Below, piece after piece: positions 15,648-24,159 of a DNA stretch of 50,979 nucleotides; positions within the stretch are counted from its first letter, which is position 1, and each line of letters starts with the position of its first letter. The stretch is taken from NCBI RefSeq assembly GCF_021502675.1, contig NZ_JAKFHA010000029.1, forward strand, positions 53,844 through 104,822, read 5' to 3'. Source of the stretch: Yinghuangia soli (GTDB taxonomy: Bacteria > Actinomycetota > Actinomycetes > Streptomycetales > Streptomycetaceae). A program made the position numbers and the translations under genes. The notes beneath the pieces were generated by a model. It was not told where the DNA came from. It did not search any database and saw only the letters and a program-made list of their open reading frames with translations.

Positions 15648-16772
15648 ATGCCGCAGGCCGTCCGACCCACCCCCGAACTGCTGGCCGACCTGCGCCGGCC
15701 GCGTCCGTACCCGGCGGTCTCGGTCACGCTGCTCACGCACCGGCACCGCCCGGAGAACCAGCAGGACCACATCCGGCTGCGCCAGTTGCTGGACGAGGCG
15801 GGGAAGCGGCTCGCGGACGACCCCGAAGTGCCGCGCGACACGCGGCTTGCGGTCGCCGGGCACCTGCAGAAGGCGGGCGAGGAACTGGACCCGGAGACCT
15901 TCCTGGACGGCCTGGTGCTGTACGCGTCCGCCGACGAGCACCGCGCGTACCGGGTCGGCGCCGAGGTGCCCGACCGGATCGTGCTCGGCACCACGTACCT
16001 GACCCGGAACCTCGTCGCCGCCGAGGCCCGGCAGCGGCCGTACTGGGTGCTGGTGCTCGGCGAGGACGAGGTCCGGCTGTGGCACGGCCGCGGCTCGCAG
16101 GTCGCGGAGGCGTCGGACGCCGGGTTCCCGGTCCGCTCGCCCGCCGAGGACCGCGACGGGCCGATCACCCGCGAAGGCGGCGGCCTCGGCGTGTCGCAGG
16201 ACGTCCGCAGCATGTTCCAGCAGGCCGACGACCTGCTGGCCGCCGCGCTGGCCGGGCGCGCCGAACCGGTGGTCCTGGTCGGCCTCCGGCCGCAGATCGC
16301 CTTCTTCCGCTCGGTGACCCGGCACACCGAGCACATCGGCGCCGAACTCGACAAGGGGGGCATGCAGCACACCACGCCCGCCGAGTTCGCCGCGGAACTC
16401 GCTCCGGCCCGGGCCCAGTTGACCGCCACCCGGGGTGCCGCGGCACTCGCCGAACTGGACGCGGCCCGCAGCGGGCGCCGGTACGCGGGCGGCGTCCAGG
16501 ACGTATGGATGCCCGCCCATGAGGGCCGCGTGGCCCACCTGGTCGTCGAGGAAGGCCTGCGCATCACCGCCCGGCCGCAGAGCGCCGAAGGCATCGACCG
16601 GGCGTCCCTCGACATCGTCGACGGGAACGGCTCGGCACCGCGCGACGGCGTCGAGGACGACATCGTCGACTCGCTGGTCGAAGCGGTCCTGGACGCGGAC
16701 GGCGCGGTCGACTTCGTACCGGACGGCACCCTCGCCGACGCAGGCGGCATCGCGGCGGCGCTGCGCTACTGA
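15648..16772 (+). CDS. BaeRF3-type release-factor-like protein
   Basis: The 374-residue cytoplasmic protein fits the bacterial archaeo-eukaryotic release factor family 3: YPAVSVTLLTHRHRPENQQDHIRLRQLLDEA at the N-terminus, VRLWHGRGSQ in the middle, and a C-terminal domain with RRYAGGVQDVWMPAHEGRVAHLVVEEGL. Such proteins are predicted to act at the ribosome or in stress responses; none of the actinobacterial ones is well characterised to my knowledge. The ATG at 15648 is preceded by GGAGGA, so the slightly longer in-frame ATG at 15633 is unlikely. Confidence 0.8.
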   Translation: MPQAVRPTPELLADLRRPRPYPAVSVTLLTHRHRPENQQDHIRLRQLLDEAGKRLADDPEVPRDTRLAVAGHLQKAGEELDPETFLDGLVLYASADEHRAYRVGAEVPDRIVLGTTYLTRNLVAAEARQRPYWVLVLGEDEVRLWHGRGSQVAEASDAGFPVRSPAEDRDGPITREGGGLGVSQDVRSMFQQADDLLAAALAGRAEPVVLVGLRPQIAFFRSVTRHTEHIGAELDKGGMQHTTPAEFAAELAPARAQLTATRGAAALAELDAARSGRRYAGGVQDVWMPAHEGRVAHLVVEEGLRITARPQSAEGIDRASLDIVDGNGSAPRDGVEDDIVDSLVEAVLDADGAVDFVPDGTLADAGGIAAALRY

Positions 16773-16846
16773 GGGACCCGCGGTGGCAGGAACCGCGCGT
16801 TGCTACGCTCCCGGCCAGGGGGAAGGCATCGCTGACGGGGGTTCTT

Positions 16847-17668
16847 GTGGCGGGACGAATACACGCGCCGGGACGAGCACACCGGAACAGCCGTCGTGCG
16901 GCGGCCAGGGCGGCTGCGGCCGCCTTGGCCGCCGCCGCGCTGCTGGCCGGCTGCGGCGACGGCGGCGGTCTGGGCCCGATCGGGAAGCAGGGCATCCCGA
17001 CCACGGCCGCCGGGACGCCCGGCGGAGACGGCAAGTCGCCGGTCCCGGACGGCACTTCCACACCGTCCGGGAAGACGTCGACGGACAAGCCGCTGATCGG
17101 CGAATCCCGGCTGGAGTCCGCCCTGCTCACCGCCGACGAGCTCGGCCCCGGATGGACCGCCAAGCGCGCCCCGCGTGCCACGTCCGCCGCCCCCGCCGAC
17201 GACCCGTTCGAGAAGGCCATCATGGCCCAGTGCGCGCCGACCGCGGAGAGCCGCGACGACCCGGTGCCGCCCCGCTGGTTCACGTACTACTACAAGGCCC
17301 CGCCCGGCATGCGCGACACCTCGCTGTACCAGGAACTCGAGGTCAGCGTGCAGCAGGACAGCACCGAGAACACCCGCCAGGCCTTCCTGATGATCCGCCG
17401 GGTGCCCTCCGAATGCCAGGAGGTGAAGGTCGACGACCCCGAGGGCGACTGGACGGTGACCTACCTCCTCGACCCGGCGCCCAAGCTCGGCGACGAAGCC
17501 GTCGCGATGACCACCGCCTCGGCGCGCGGCGGCAACGCCAACCAGTCGAAGCAGGTCTCGGTCCGGCTCGGCAACGTCATCATCCGGATCGGCGGCAATG
17601 CGGCGCTGGTCGACCGGTACGCACCGTACTTCGTGGACAAGATGAAGGCCGAGGTCGCCAAGGGCTGA
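16847..17668 (+). CDS. Secreted lipoprotein, function unknown
   Basis: The protein has 273 residues. An Arg-rich N-terminus and Ala-rich hydrophobic segment end in the lipobox LLAGC (near residue 35), so it should be anchored to the outer face of the membrane. A Ser/Thr/Pro linker follows, then a folded domain with ESALLTADELGPGWT, QCAPTAESRDDP, WFTYYYKAPPGM and a C-terminal KQVSVRLGNVIIRIGGNA. The ELGPGWT pattern is common in actinobacterial sensor-like lipoproteins (PknH-extracellular or LpqN-like), but this family link is weak. The start is GTG 16847 after GGGGG. Confidence 0.72.
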   Translation: MAGRIHAPGRAHRNSRRAAARAAAAALAAAALLAGCGDGGGLGPIGKQGIPTTAAGTPGGDGKSPVPDGTSTPSGKTSTDKPLIGESRLESALLTADELGPGWTAKRAPRATSAAPADDPFEKAIMAQCAPTAESRDDPVPPRWFTYYYKAPPGMRDTSLYQELEVSVQQDSTENTRQAFLMIRRVPSECQEVKVDDPEGDWTVTYLLDPAPKLGDEAVAMTTASARGGNANQSKQVSVRLGNVIIRIGGNAALVDRYAPYFVDKMKAEVAKG

Positions 17669-17702
17669 GCAGGCCGCGGGAGTTCGGCGCGGGCGTCCGG
17701 TG

Positions 17703-18203
17703 TCAGTCGCGGTCCAGGACCTTGGCGAGGAACCCGGTGAGCTTCTCGCGGCTGCGTGCGACCTGCTCCTCGACCGACAGGCTCTCCTTGAAGCGCCCGC
17801 CGGGCTCGGGCTCCTTCAGGCCCCGGATGTAGAGCGAGCAGGCCAGGTCGGCGCACATGTACACGCCCACGGAGTTGCCCTCGCGGCCGGCCTTGCCGGC
17901 CTTCTTCGCGGTCATCAGCGAGACGCCGCTGCCCGGGTGTGTGGTGAGGCAGATGGTGCACATGCTGCGCTGCATCGAGCTGCGCGGCCGGTCCGGGAAG
18001 CGCAGCGCGATGCCGGTGGGGCGGCCTTCGTAGTCGGTCACCAGATAACACCGGTCCAGTGCCCCCGGATCGCGCCATCCCAGGAAGTCCAGGTCTCCCC
18101 AAGGGCGTTCGACGAGGTCGCGGGGGACCGCCAGGCGCTGGGCCTCGCCCTTGGAGCAATTGGCGAAGGACGCGCGGATCTGCTTTTCGGTGAGCTGTTC
18201 CAT
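17703..18203 (-). CDS. FBP domain (treble-clef zinc finger) protein
   Basis: A 166-residue protein matching the FBP family related to the fusidic-acid-resistance proteins that bind elongation factor G. Zinc ligands are in MCTICLTTH and YMCADLACSLYIRG, and the N-terminus carries the conserved TEKQIRASFANCSKGEAQRL. FusB-type relatives rescue EF-G from stalled ribosomes; whether this chromosomal protein does so is inference. It is divergent from a TetR regulator with a palindrome between the two, so regulation by that protein is likely. Confidence 0.8.
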   Translation of the reverse strand: MEQLTEKQIRASFANCSKGEAQRLAVPRDLVERPWGDLDFLGWRDPGALDRCYLVTDYEGRPTGIALRFPDRPRSSMQRSMCTICLTTHPGSGVSLMTAKKAGKAGREGNSVGVYMCADLACSLYIRGLKEPEPGGRFKESLSVEEQVARSREKLTGFLAKVLDRD

Positions 18204-18220
18204 GGCCGCGACGTTAGACC

Positions 18221-18239
18221 TGCCTAATTATCCTAGGCA
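18221..18239. promoter_or_regulatory. Putative TetR operator between FBP and tetR
   Basis: TGCCTA-N7-TAGGCA with an AT-rich centre lies 18 bp upstream of the FBP start and about 80 bp upstream of the divergent TetR start. The location and symmetry fit an operator for the adjacent regulator. Confidence 0.5.
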
Positions 18240-18317
18240 AATGCTTAATGGGGGTAGGTTGTAGAGTCCGGGGCAGACAGGCTCCGGAGGCAGACGGCCG
18301 AACAGCAGGAGGTGCAT

Positions 18318-18890
18318 GTGCCGCGTGCCGGACTGAGTGCCGAGGTGGTGACCGCGGCGGCCGCCGAACTCGCCGACGAGGTGGGCTTCGAGAACGTGAC
18401 GGTGTCCGCACTCGCCCGGCGGTTCGGAGTCAAGGACGCCAGCCTCTACTCGCACGTCAAGAACCTGCGCGACCTGCGGGAGCGGGTCGCGCTGCGGTCC
18501 TCGCACGAACTCGGCGAGCAGGTGACGGCTGCGGTCGCCGGGCGCGCGGGCCGCGATGCGCTGCTCGCCTTCGGCCATGCGTACCGCGACTACGCGCGCG
18601 CCCACCCGGGGCGGTATGTCGCCCTGCAGATGCGGCTCGATCCGGAGACCGCCGCGCAGGCGCCGGGCGTGCAGCGCGGCATGGACACGACGCTGGCGGT
18701 GCTGCGCGCGTACGGTCTGGGCGAGCCGGACGTCGTGGACGCCGCCCGGTTCATGCGCAGCACGTTCCACGGTTTCGTGAGCGTCGAGGCCGCGGACGGC
18801 TTCGGGCATCCGCGGGACACCGGGGAGTCGTGGGAGCGGATCCTCGAAGGGCTGCACGTACTCCTGGAGAACTGGCCCGCAGCGGGGTAG
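18318..18890 (+). CDS. TetR family regulator with WHG-type C-terminal domain
   Basis: A 190-residue regulator. The helix-turn-helix is VTVSALARRFGVKDASLYSHVKNLRDL (about residues 25-52), and the C-terminal domain has RFMRSTFHGFVSVEAADGFG, the hallmark of the WHG group. The start is GTG 18318, five bases after AGGAGG. It probably represses itself and the divergent FBP gene through the palindrome at 18221. The inducer is unknown. Confidence 0.85.
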   Translation: MPRAGLSAEVVTAAAAELADEVGFENVTVSALARRFGVKDASLYSHVKNLRDLRERVALRSSHELGEQVTAAVAGRAGRDALLAFGHAYRDYARAHPGRYVALQMRLDPETAAQAPGVQRGMDTTLAVLRAYGLGEPDVVDAARFMRSTFHGFVSVEAADGFGHPRDTGESWERILEGLHVLLENWPAAG

Positions 18891-18934
18891 GCAGGGGCAG
18901 TCCGGGTTCAGGTGCGGGTCAGTGGGTCAGTGGG

Positions 18935-20698
18935 TCAGCGGGGCTCGACGCCGACGTATCGCGACGCGGCGGCCAGGTCCGCGCTGATCGCCGCGGCGGC
19001 CTCGCGCAGCGGCGGCAGCAGGTCGGCCTCGGTTTCGGCGGGGGTGTAGCGGCCGGCGTGCATCGCCACGTTGACCGCGGCGACCACCCGGCCCGCGGCG
19101 TCCCGCACCGGGGCCGCGACGGACCGCAGGCCTTCCTCCAGTTCGCCGTCCACCACCGAGAAGCCGTCCGCGGCCGCGGCGTCGAGCAGCGCGGCCAAGG
19201 CGGGTTTCGCGGTCACGGTGTGCGGGGTGAGGGCGACGGGCTCCACCCGGTCCAGCCACGCGTCGCGTTCGCGCTCCGGCAGCGCCGCGAGCAGCACCCG
19301 GCCGAACGAGGTCGCGTACGCCGGGAACCGGGTGCCGACCGTGATCGCCACGCTCATGATGCGGACCGTGGGCACGCGCGCGATGTACTGCACGTCGTCC
19401 CCGCTCAGCACCGCCATCGACGCCGACTCGTGCACGCGGCCCACCAGCGCGGCCAGATGCGGTTCGGCGATCGCGGAGAGCGGCAGACCGGACAGGTGCG
19501 CGAAGCCTAGGTCGAGGACGCGCGGCGTGAGCCGGAACAGGCCGTCCTGCTGCTCGGCGTAGCCGAGGTGTTCGAGGGTGATCAGGGCGCGGCGTGCGGT
19601 CGCGCGCGGCAGTCCGGTCGCCTCGGCGACGGCGGTCAGGGGGAGCGCGACGGGCAACTCGCGCCACGGGGCGGACGCACCGGATGTGCCGGGCGCTTCG
19701 GGGGCGCCTCCGGCGGCGTCGAATGCCGTCACCACGGCCAGCCCGCGGGCGAAGGACTCGACGAACTCCGGGCCCAGTTCCTGCTTCGAGGCACGCAGCC
19801 AGGCGGCGCGGGGGAGCGGACGGCCGGTCGTGGGGCGCGAAGTGTCCGATCCGGCAACGGGGTTCGCGGCCGATGCGGCCATCGCCTCCGCAGTGTCGCG
19901 CAGCGCGGCCGCAGTGGCCGCCCGCAGCGACTCGGCGGTGTGCCGGCTGGTGTGGCTCACCGTGCTCAGCGCGCAGACGGTACGTCCGCCGGCGTCGCGG
20001 ACCGGCACCGCGACTGCGACGAGGCCCGGCTCGACGAGCTGGTCGTCGACCGACACGCCGGAGCTGCGTGCGGCGTCCGCACGGGCCCGGAATGTGTCCC
20101 GGGCGGCGGAGGACTTCGGCGGCGGGACGGCCGGGAACCCGGCGTCCAGCGGGTCGTCCGCGGCCCGGGCCTGCCACGCCGCGAACTCGGCGTCCGTCCA
20201 GTCCGCCGCGAACAGGGCGCCCGCCGCGGCGCGTTCGGCCGGGATCCGGTCGCCGATCCGGAACGCGAGGGACATCGTGCGGCGCCGGATCGCCTGGTGC
20301 ACGAAGCGGACCCCGTCGCCGTCCGGCACCGCGAGCGACACGGACTCGTCCAGGGTCCCGGCCAGCGCGTCGGCGAGCGGGGCGTAGCGCTGCGGGATGC
20401 CGGTCGCGGAGAGGTACGCGTTGCCCAGCTCCATCAGCCGCGGGGTGAGCACGACATCGCGGCCCTCCAGGCGCGCGTATCCGATGCGCACCAGCGTCGC
20501 GGCGATCCGGTCGACCGTGGAGCGGGCCAACCCGGTCGCCCGGACCAGGTCGCCGAGCCCGGACCGCCCGCCGGCCGCGGTCAGCACGCGCAGCACCTCC
20601 AGGCCGCGCATGAGCGGCCCGACCGCCTCGGGCGGGGGTGCGGGCGCGGCGGATCCGTCCGGCCGGCCGGCGCCGGGGGTGCGGCTCGGGGCAGGCAT
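18935..20698 (-). CDS. Double IclR family regulator (two HTH-effector modules)
   Basis: At 587 residues this is about twice a normal IclR protein. Module 1 (about 40-275) has an HTH with GLGDLVRATGLARSTVDRIAATL and an effector domain with SVSLAVPDGDGVRFVHQ. Module 2 (about 320-580) has LTAVAEATGLPRATARRALITLEHLGY and a fuller effector domain (SASMAVLSGDDVQYIARV, AYATSFGRVLLAAL, VVDGELEEGLRSVAAPVRD). IclR proteins of this sort control aromatic catabolism, including beta-ketoadipate genes. It is divergent from a PcaF-type thiolase with an operator between, a strong sign of its target. ATG 20698 follows GGAG. Confidence 0.88.
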   Translation of the reverse strand: MPAPSRTPGAGRPDGSAAPAPPPEAVGPLMRGLEVLRVLTAAGGRSGLGDLVRATGLARSTVDRIAATLVRIGYARLEGRDVVLTPRLMELGNAYLSATGIPQRYAPLADALAGTLDESVSLAVPDGDGVRFVHQAIRRRTMSLAFRIGDRIPAERAAAGALFAADWTDAEFAAWQARAADDPLDAGFPAVPPPKSSAARDTFRARADAARSSGVSVDDQLVEPGLVAVAVPVRDAGGRTVCALSTVSHTSRHTAESLRAATAAALRDTAEAMAASAANPVAGSDTSRPTTGRPLPRAAWLRASKQELGPEFVESFARGLAVVTAFDAAGGAPEAPGTSGASAPWRELPVALPLTAVAEATGLPRATARRALITLEHLGYAEQQDGLFRLTPRVLDLGFAHLSGLPLSAIAEPHLAALVGRVHESASMAVLSGDDVQYIARVPTVRIMSVAITVGTRFPAYATSFGRVLLAALPERERDAWLDRVEPVALTPHTVTAKPALAALLDAAAADGFSVVDGELEEGLRSVAAPVRDAAGRVVAAVNVAMHAGRYTPAETEADLLPPLREAAAAISADLAAASRYVGVEPR

Positions 20699-20782
20699 CG
20701 CGGCTCCGGAAGGGCGGGTGCGGGCGCGGCCCGTGGTTGACACGCGTCAGGGCACCGCGCAGACTCAAGCCCGCGCAGAGTT

Positions 20783-20798
20783 GTGAACGATAGTTCAC
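20783..20798. promoter_or_regulatory. Putative IclR operator GTGAAC-N4-GTTCAC
   Basis: A perfect 6-bp inverted repeat 80 bp upstream of the thiolase start and 85 bp upstream of the regulator start. A weaker GACACGCGTC near-palindrome sits at 20739-20748, closer to the regulator gene. Confidence 0.55.
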
Positions 20799-20877
20799 CA
20801 GGCGAACACCGCGCAACGCGCCACGACAGCGAACTCCTCGCACTGCGCAGCCTCAAGGCCGCCGGGAAGGACGGATC

Positions 20878-22092
20878 GTGACCGCCGGAGCCACCGGACT
20901 CAAGGACGTGTACATCGTCGACGCGGTCCGTACGCCGATCGGCAAGTACGGCGGCGCGCTCTCCGGCGTACGCCCCGACGACCTCGCCGCGCACGTGCTG
21001 CGCGCCCTCGTCGCCCGCGCCCCCGACCTGGACCCCGCGGCCATCGGCGACGTCTTCTTCGGCGACGCCAACGGCGCCGGCGAGGACAACCGCAACGTGG
21101 CCCGGATGGCCGTCCTGCTCGCCGGACTGCCCACCTCCGTACCGGGCACCACCGTCAATCGGCTGTGCGGCTCCGGGTTGGAGGCCGTCATCCAGGCGTA
21201 CCGGGCCATCGCGGTCGGCGATGTGTCGGTGGCGGTCGCAGGTGGCGTCGAGTCGATGAGCCGCGCCCCGTGGGTCATGCCCAAGCCGGAACGCGCCTTC
21301 CCGGCCGGCCACCAGCAGCTCGTCTCCACCACCCTGGGCTGGCGCCTGGTCAACCCGGCCATGCCGGACGCCTGGACCGTCGGCCTCGGAGAAGGCGCCG
21401 AACTGATCGCCGACAAGTTCGGCATCACCCGCGAACGCCAGGACGCCTTCGCGCTCGACAGCCACCGCAAGGCCGCCGAGGCCTGGGCGGCCGGCCGGTA
21501 CGCCGCCGAGATCGTGCCTTGCGAGGGACCGGCGTTCCGCGGTGCGGACCTCGCGCGGGACGAGTCCATCCGCGAGACGAGCACGATGGAGGCGCTGGGC
21601 AAGCTGGCCCCGGCGTTCCGCCCGGACGGCACCGTGACGGCCGGCAACTCCTCGCCGCTCAACGACGGCGCGGCCGCCCTGCTGCTCACCGACGAGGCCG
21701 GACTGGCCGCGACCGGCCGCGAACCGCTGGCCCGGATCAGCGCGTCCGCGGCGGTCGGCGTCGAACCGCACCTGTTCGGACTCGGCCCGGTCGAGGCCGT
21801 GAACCGGGCCCTGGCCAAGGCCGGCCGCACCTTCGCCGACCTGCACACCTTCGAACTCAACGAGGCTTTCGCGGCCCAGGCGCTCGGCTGCCTCGAACAG
21901 TGGCCGGACCTCGACCCGGCCGTCGTCAACCCGCGCGGCGGGGCGATCGCCCTGGGCCACCCGCTGGGTGCTTCGGGCGCGCGGCTGGCCGGCGCGGTCG
22001 CGCACCAGCTCGCCGAGACGGGCTCCGGAACCGGGCTCGCGGCCCTGTGCATCGGCGTCGGCCAGGGCCTGGCCTTGGTGCTGGAGAGGTGA
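20878..22092 (+). CDS. pcaF: Thiolase, probably beta-ketoadipyl-CoA thiolase
   Basis: A 404-residue thiolase. The nucleophile is C97 (NRLCGSGLEA), the proton-transfer His is in GGAIALGHPLGASG, and the second active Cys is near 391 (CIGVGQGLALVLER). The stretch GDVFFGDANGAGEDNRNVARMAVLLAGLP is typical of PcaF/PaaJ-type enzymes, which cleave beta-ketoadipyl-CoA to succinyl-CoA and acetyl-CoA. No CoA-transferase (pcaIJ) is adjacent, so a general acetyl-CoA acetyltransferase remains possible. The GTG at 20878 has GAAGGA upstream. The divergent double IclR protein probably controls it. Confidence 0.85.
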   Translation: MTAGATGLKDVYIVDAVRTPIGKYGGALSGVRPDDLAAHVLRALVARAPDLDPAAIGDVFFGDANGAGEDNRNVARMAVLLAGLPTSVPGTTVNRLCGSGLEAVIQAYRAIAVGDVSVAVAGGVESMSRAPWVMPKPERAFPAGHQQLVSTTLGWRLVNPAMPDAWTVGLGEGAELIADKFGITRERQDAFALDSHRKAAEAWAAGRYAAEIVPCEGPAFRGADLARDESIRETSTMEALGKLAPAFRPDGTVTAGNSSPLNDGAAALLLTDEAGLAATGREPLARISASAAVGVEPHLFGLGPVEAVNRALAKAGRTFADLHTFELNEAFAAQALGCLEQWPDLDPAVVNPRGGAIALGHPLGASGARLAGAVAHQLAETGSGTGLAALCIGVGQGLALVLER

Positions 22093-22162
22093 AAGCCAAG
22101 ACCGGCCAAGGCGGTTCCGTCCCGAACCCGGCTTCCGCGTCCGCCCGCTCACGCCCGGGAAC

Positions 22163-22687
22163 TCACTGACGCGATCCGGGATTCCGCCCTTGTCGAGCTG
22201 CCGGGCGCGGCCCGCCTCGACCACTGCCTCGCGCGGCCGCGCCCGACAGCACGAACTCGGCCCACACCGCGCGGAACCCGGCGTCCACGTCGGAGTCCAC
22301 ACCCCAGCGGTCCGAGTACGCCGCGACGAGGAACAGCCCGCGGCCGGAGGTGGATTCCGGTCGCGGGAGTTGCGGGAGCGACGGGAGAGGGCATCCGCGA
22401 TCCGGTTCGATGACGGCCACCCGCAGCCGGTCCGGGAGCAGGACCATGTCCAGTCGGAACTGCCAAGGCTGTGAATCGGATCCGTGCGTGACGGTGTTGG
22501 CCGCCAATTCGGCCGTCACCATCGCCACCGACTCGACGAGCGGTGGGACGTCGACGTCCCACAGTCCGAGCTGCGCAACGGCCAGGCGCCGAGCAAGTCG
22601 AGCACTGGACGGCACACCGTCCAGCAGGACGGCATAAGCGAGTTCGCCGACCGGGTCGGTATGCGGCTGTGTCGGAGCGGGCTTCAT
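22163..22687 (-). CDS. HATPase-domain protein (RsbW/anti-sigma-like)
   Basis: A 174-residue protein with a GHKL ATPase fold: the N-box is MVTAELAANTVTHGSD, and the G-box STSGRGLFLVAAYSDRWGV. There is no dimerisation or phospho-acceptor domain, as in the stand-alone kinases related to SpoIIAB/RsbW that are abundant in Streptomyces. The ATG at 22687 lacks a good ribosome site. It is divergent from the XRE-DUF397 pair, a common triad in these bacteria. The C-terminal 20 residues are Arg/Gly-rich and poorly conserved. Confidence 0.8.
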   Translation of the reverse strand: MKPAPTQPHTDPVGELAYAVLLDGVPSSARLARRLAVAQLGLWDVDVPPLVESVAMVTAELAANTVTHGSDSQPWQFRLDMVLLPDRLRVAVIEPDRGCPLPSLPQLPRPESTSGRGLFLVAAYSDRWGVDSDVDAGFRAVWAEFVLSGAAARGSGRGGPRPAARQGRNPGSRQ

Positions 22688-22925
22688 GCCGCAAACCGTC
22701 ACCGGAGGCGCGCGTGCGCCACCAGGACGACGCCTCTGGGATCTGCGAGCTGTACGAGTCGGCGTCGATTTTGTACGGGTCGAATACGCCGCCCGCACCA
22801 ACGAGTTCGACGTTTCGCAGCGTGAGCATGCGATTACCTGTCTAGCCTGGGCGTGGCTGGAAGTCGCCGGTGGGGGCTGCTGCGGCGGGAACGGTCATCA
22901 GGCATCGGCGGGGACGGTGAGTCAC

Positions 22926-23777
22926 ATGGGGACGACGACGGGCGGCAGCGGACGGAACAAGGGGCGTATGCAGCCGGACGACCGGCCGGCCATCTGGGTC
23001 GGCTACGGCAAACTCCTCAAGCTGTTCCGCGAGCGCGCGGGGCTCACCCAGCAGGCGCTTGCCGACGCGGTCGGCTACTCGGTCGAGCACGTGGCCTCGA
23101 TCGAGCAGGGGCGCCGTCCGGCAAAGGAGTCGTTCACGGAGGCTGTCGAGGAACTCCTCGGTGCGGAAGGCGCGCTTGCCGTCCTGCAGAACGAAGTGGA
23201 TCTCGCCAAGCTCCCGCAGTTCTTCCAGGACGTGGCCATGATCGAGGCCGATGCCGCGACCCGCTATTCCTATGACACGCAACTGGTCCCCGGTCTGCTG
23301 CAAACCGAGGAGTACGCGCGTGCTTTGTTCGAGGCACGTTGCCCTCCGCTGCCGGACGAGCAGGCCGAGCAGTTGTTGGAGGCGCGTATGCGCCGACAGG
23401 CATTGCTGGGGCGGGTCCCGACTACCGAATTCTCCTTCGTCGTCTGCGAGGCTGCGCTCCGTTGCCCGGTCGGCGGCCCCGTGATCATGCGGGCGCAGCT
23501 GCACCACCTCGTCCGGTGTTCGGAGCTGCGGAACGTCGAACTTCAGGTGATGCCGCTGGGCTACGGCCCGCATGCGGGAATTCACGGTCCCATGCTGCTT
23601 GTTGAGACGGTCGAGCACCGGCACGTGGCGTATTTCGAGTCCAATGGCGAGGGGCACCTGATCGCTGACCCGAGAAAGGTCAGCTTGTTCGCGATGCGCT
23701 ATGGGAAGCTGCGCTCGCAGGCCCTCGGCGGCGAAGCGTCGGTGCGGCTGATCGAGCGCATTGCGGGAGAGCTATGA
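22926..23777 (+). CDS. XRE helix-turn-helix protein with DUF5753
   Basis: The protein has 283 residues. An XRE HTH is at about 25-70 (LLKLFRERAGLTQQALADAVGYSVEHVASIEQGRRPA). The DUF5753 domain fills the rest (VPGLLQTEEYARALFEARCP, EARMRRQALL, VMPLGYGPHAG, ESNGEGHLIADP). This is the WhiJ-like regulator group that works with DUF397 partners in Streptomyces development; the direct targets are unknown. Its stop overlaps the next ATG (ATGA), so translational coupling is likely. The local GC content is lower than in its neighbours. Confidence 0.87.
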   Translation: MGTTTGGSGRNKGRMQPDDRPAIWVGYGKLLKLFRERAGLTQQALADAVGYSVEHVASIEQGRRPAKESFTEAVEELLGAEGALAVLQNEVDLAKLPQFFQDVAMIEADAATRYSYDTQLVPGLLQTEEYARALFEARCPPLPDEQAEQLLEARMRRQALLGRVPTTEFSFVVCEAALRCPVGGPVIMRAQLHHLVRCSELRNVELQVMPLGYGPHAGIHGPMLLVETVEHRHVAYFESNGEGHLIADPRKVSLFAMRYGKLRSQALGGEASVRLIERIAGEL

Positions 23778-23986
23778 GCGGGCTTGAGGCAGACCAGGCG
23801 CACGAGCACTTGCATTGGATCAAGAGCAGCCACAGCGGACCGGATGGTGGTGACTGTGTAGAGGTCGCGGCTGTCCTTGGCGGCGTCCGCGTCCGCGTGC
23901 GCGATTCGAAGCGGGTCCATGGCGCCGTTCTGACGTTTTCGGCGGCGGAGTGGGCGCAGCTGACCGCTCCCAGCCGCCGCGGATAG
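23774..23986 (+). CDS. DUF397 protein
   Basis: Seventy residues with the complete DUF397 pattern: WIKSSHSGPDGGDCVEVA, VRVRDSKRVHGAVLTFSAAEWAQL. The family partners DUF5753-XRE regulators and may act as their antagonist or cofactor; this resembles a toxin-antitoxin-like pairing but has not been shown here. The start overlaps the upstream stop by four bases, which supports joint translation. Confidence 0.85.
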   Translation: MSGLEADQAHEHLHWIKSSHSGPDGGDCVEVAAVLGGVRVRVRDSKRVHGAVLTFSAAEWAQLTAPSRRG

Positions 23987-24110
23987 CGCAGCGGGCCGGC
24001 AGCCGAGCCGCCTCAGGACGCGGCGGGCGTTCGGCGGGCTGTGCTGTTCGGGTGAACTGTGGGTGTGTCGTGTGCCGCCGACGGCCGCCCCGGAGGCGCC
24101 GAAGTGATAG

Positions 24111-24127
24111 TCGGTCTATCCGACCGA
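24111..24127. repeat. Inverted repeat TCGGTC-N5-GACCGA
   Basis: Six-bp arms in an otherwise AT-richer patch about 33 bp before the secreted-protein start at 24160. An operator or a promoter element is possible. Confidence 0.35.
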
Positions 24128-24159
24128 TACCCGGTCGGCGGCTATCCGGGAGTTCTACC

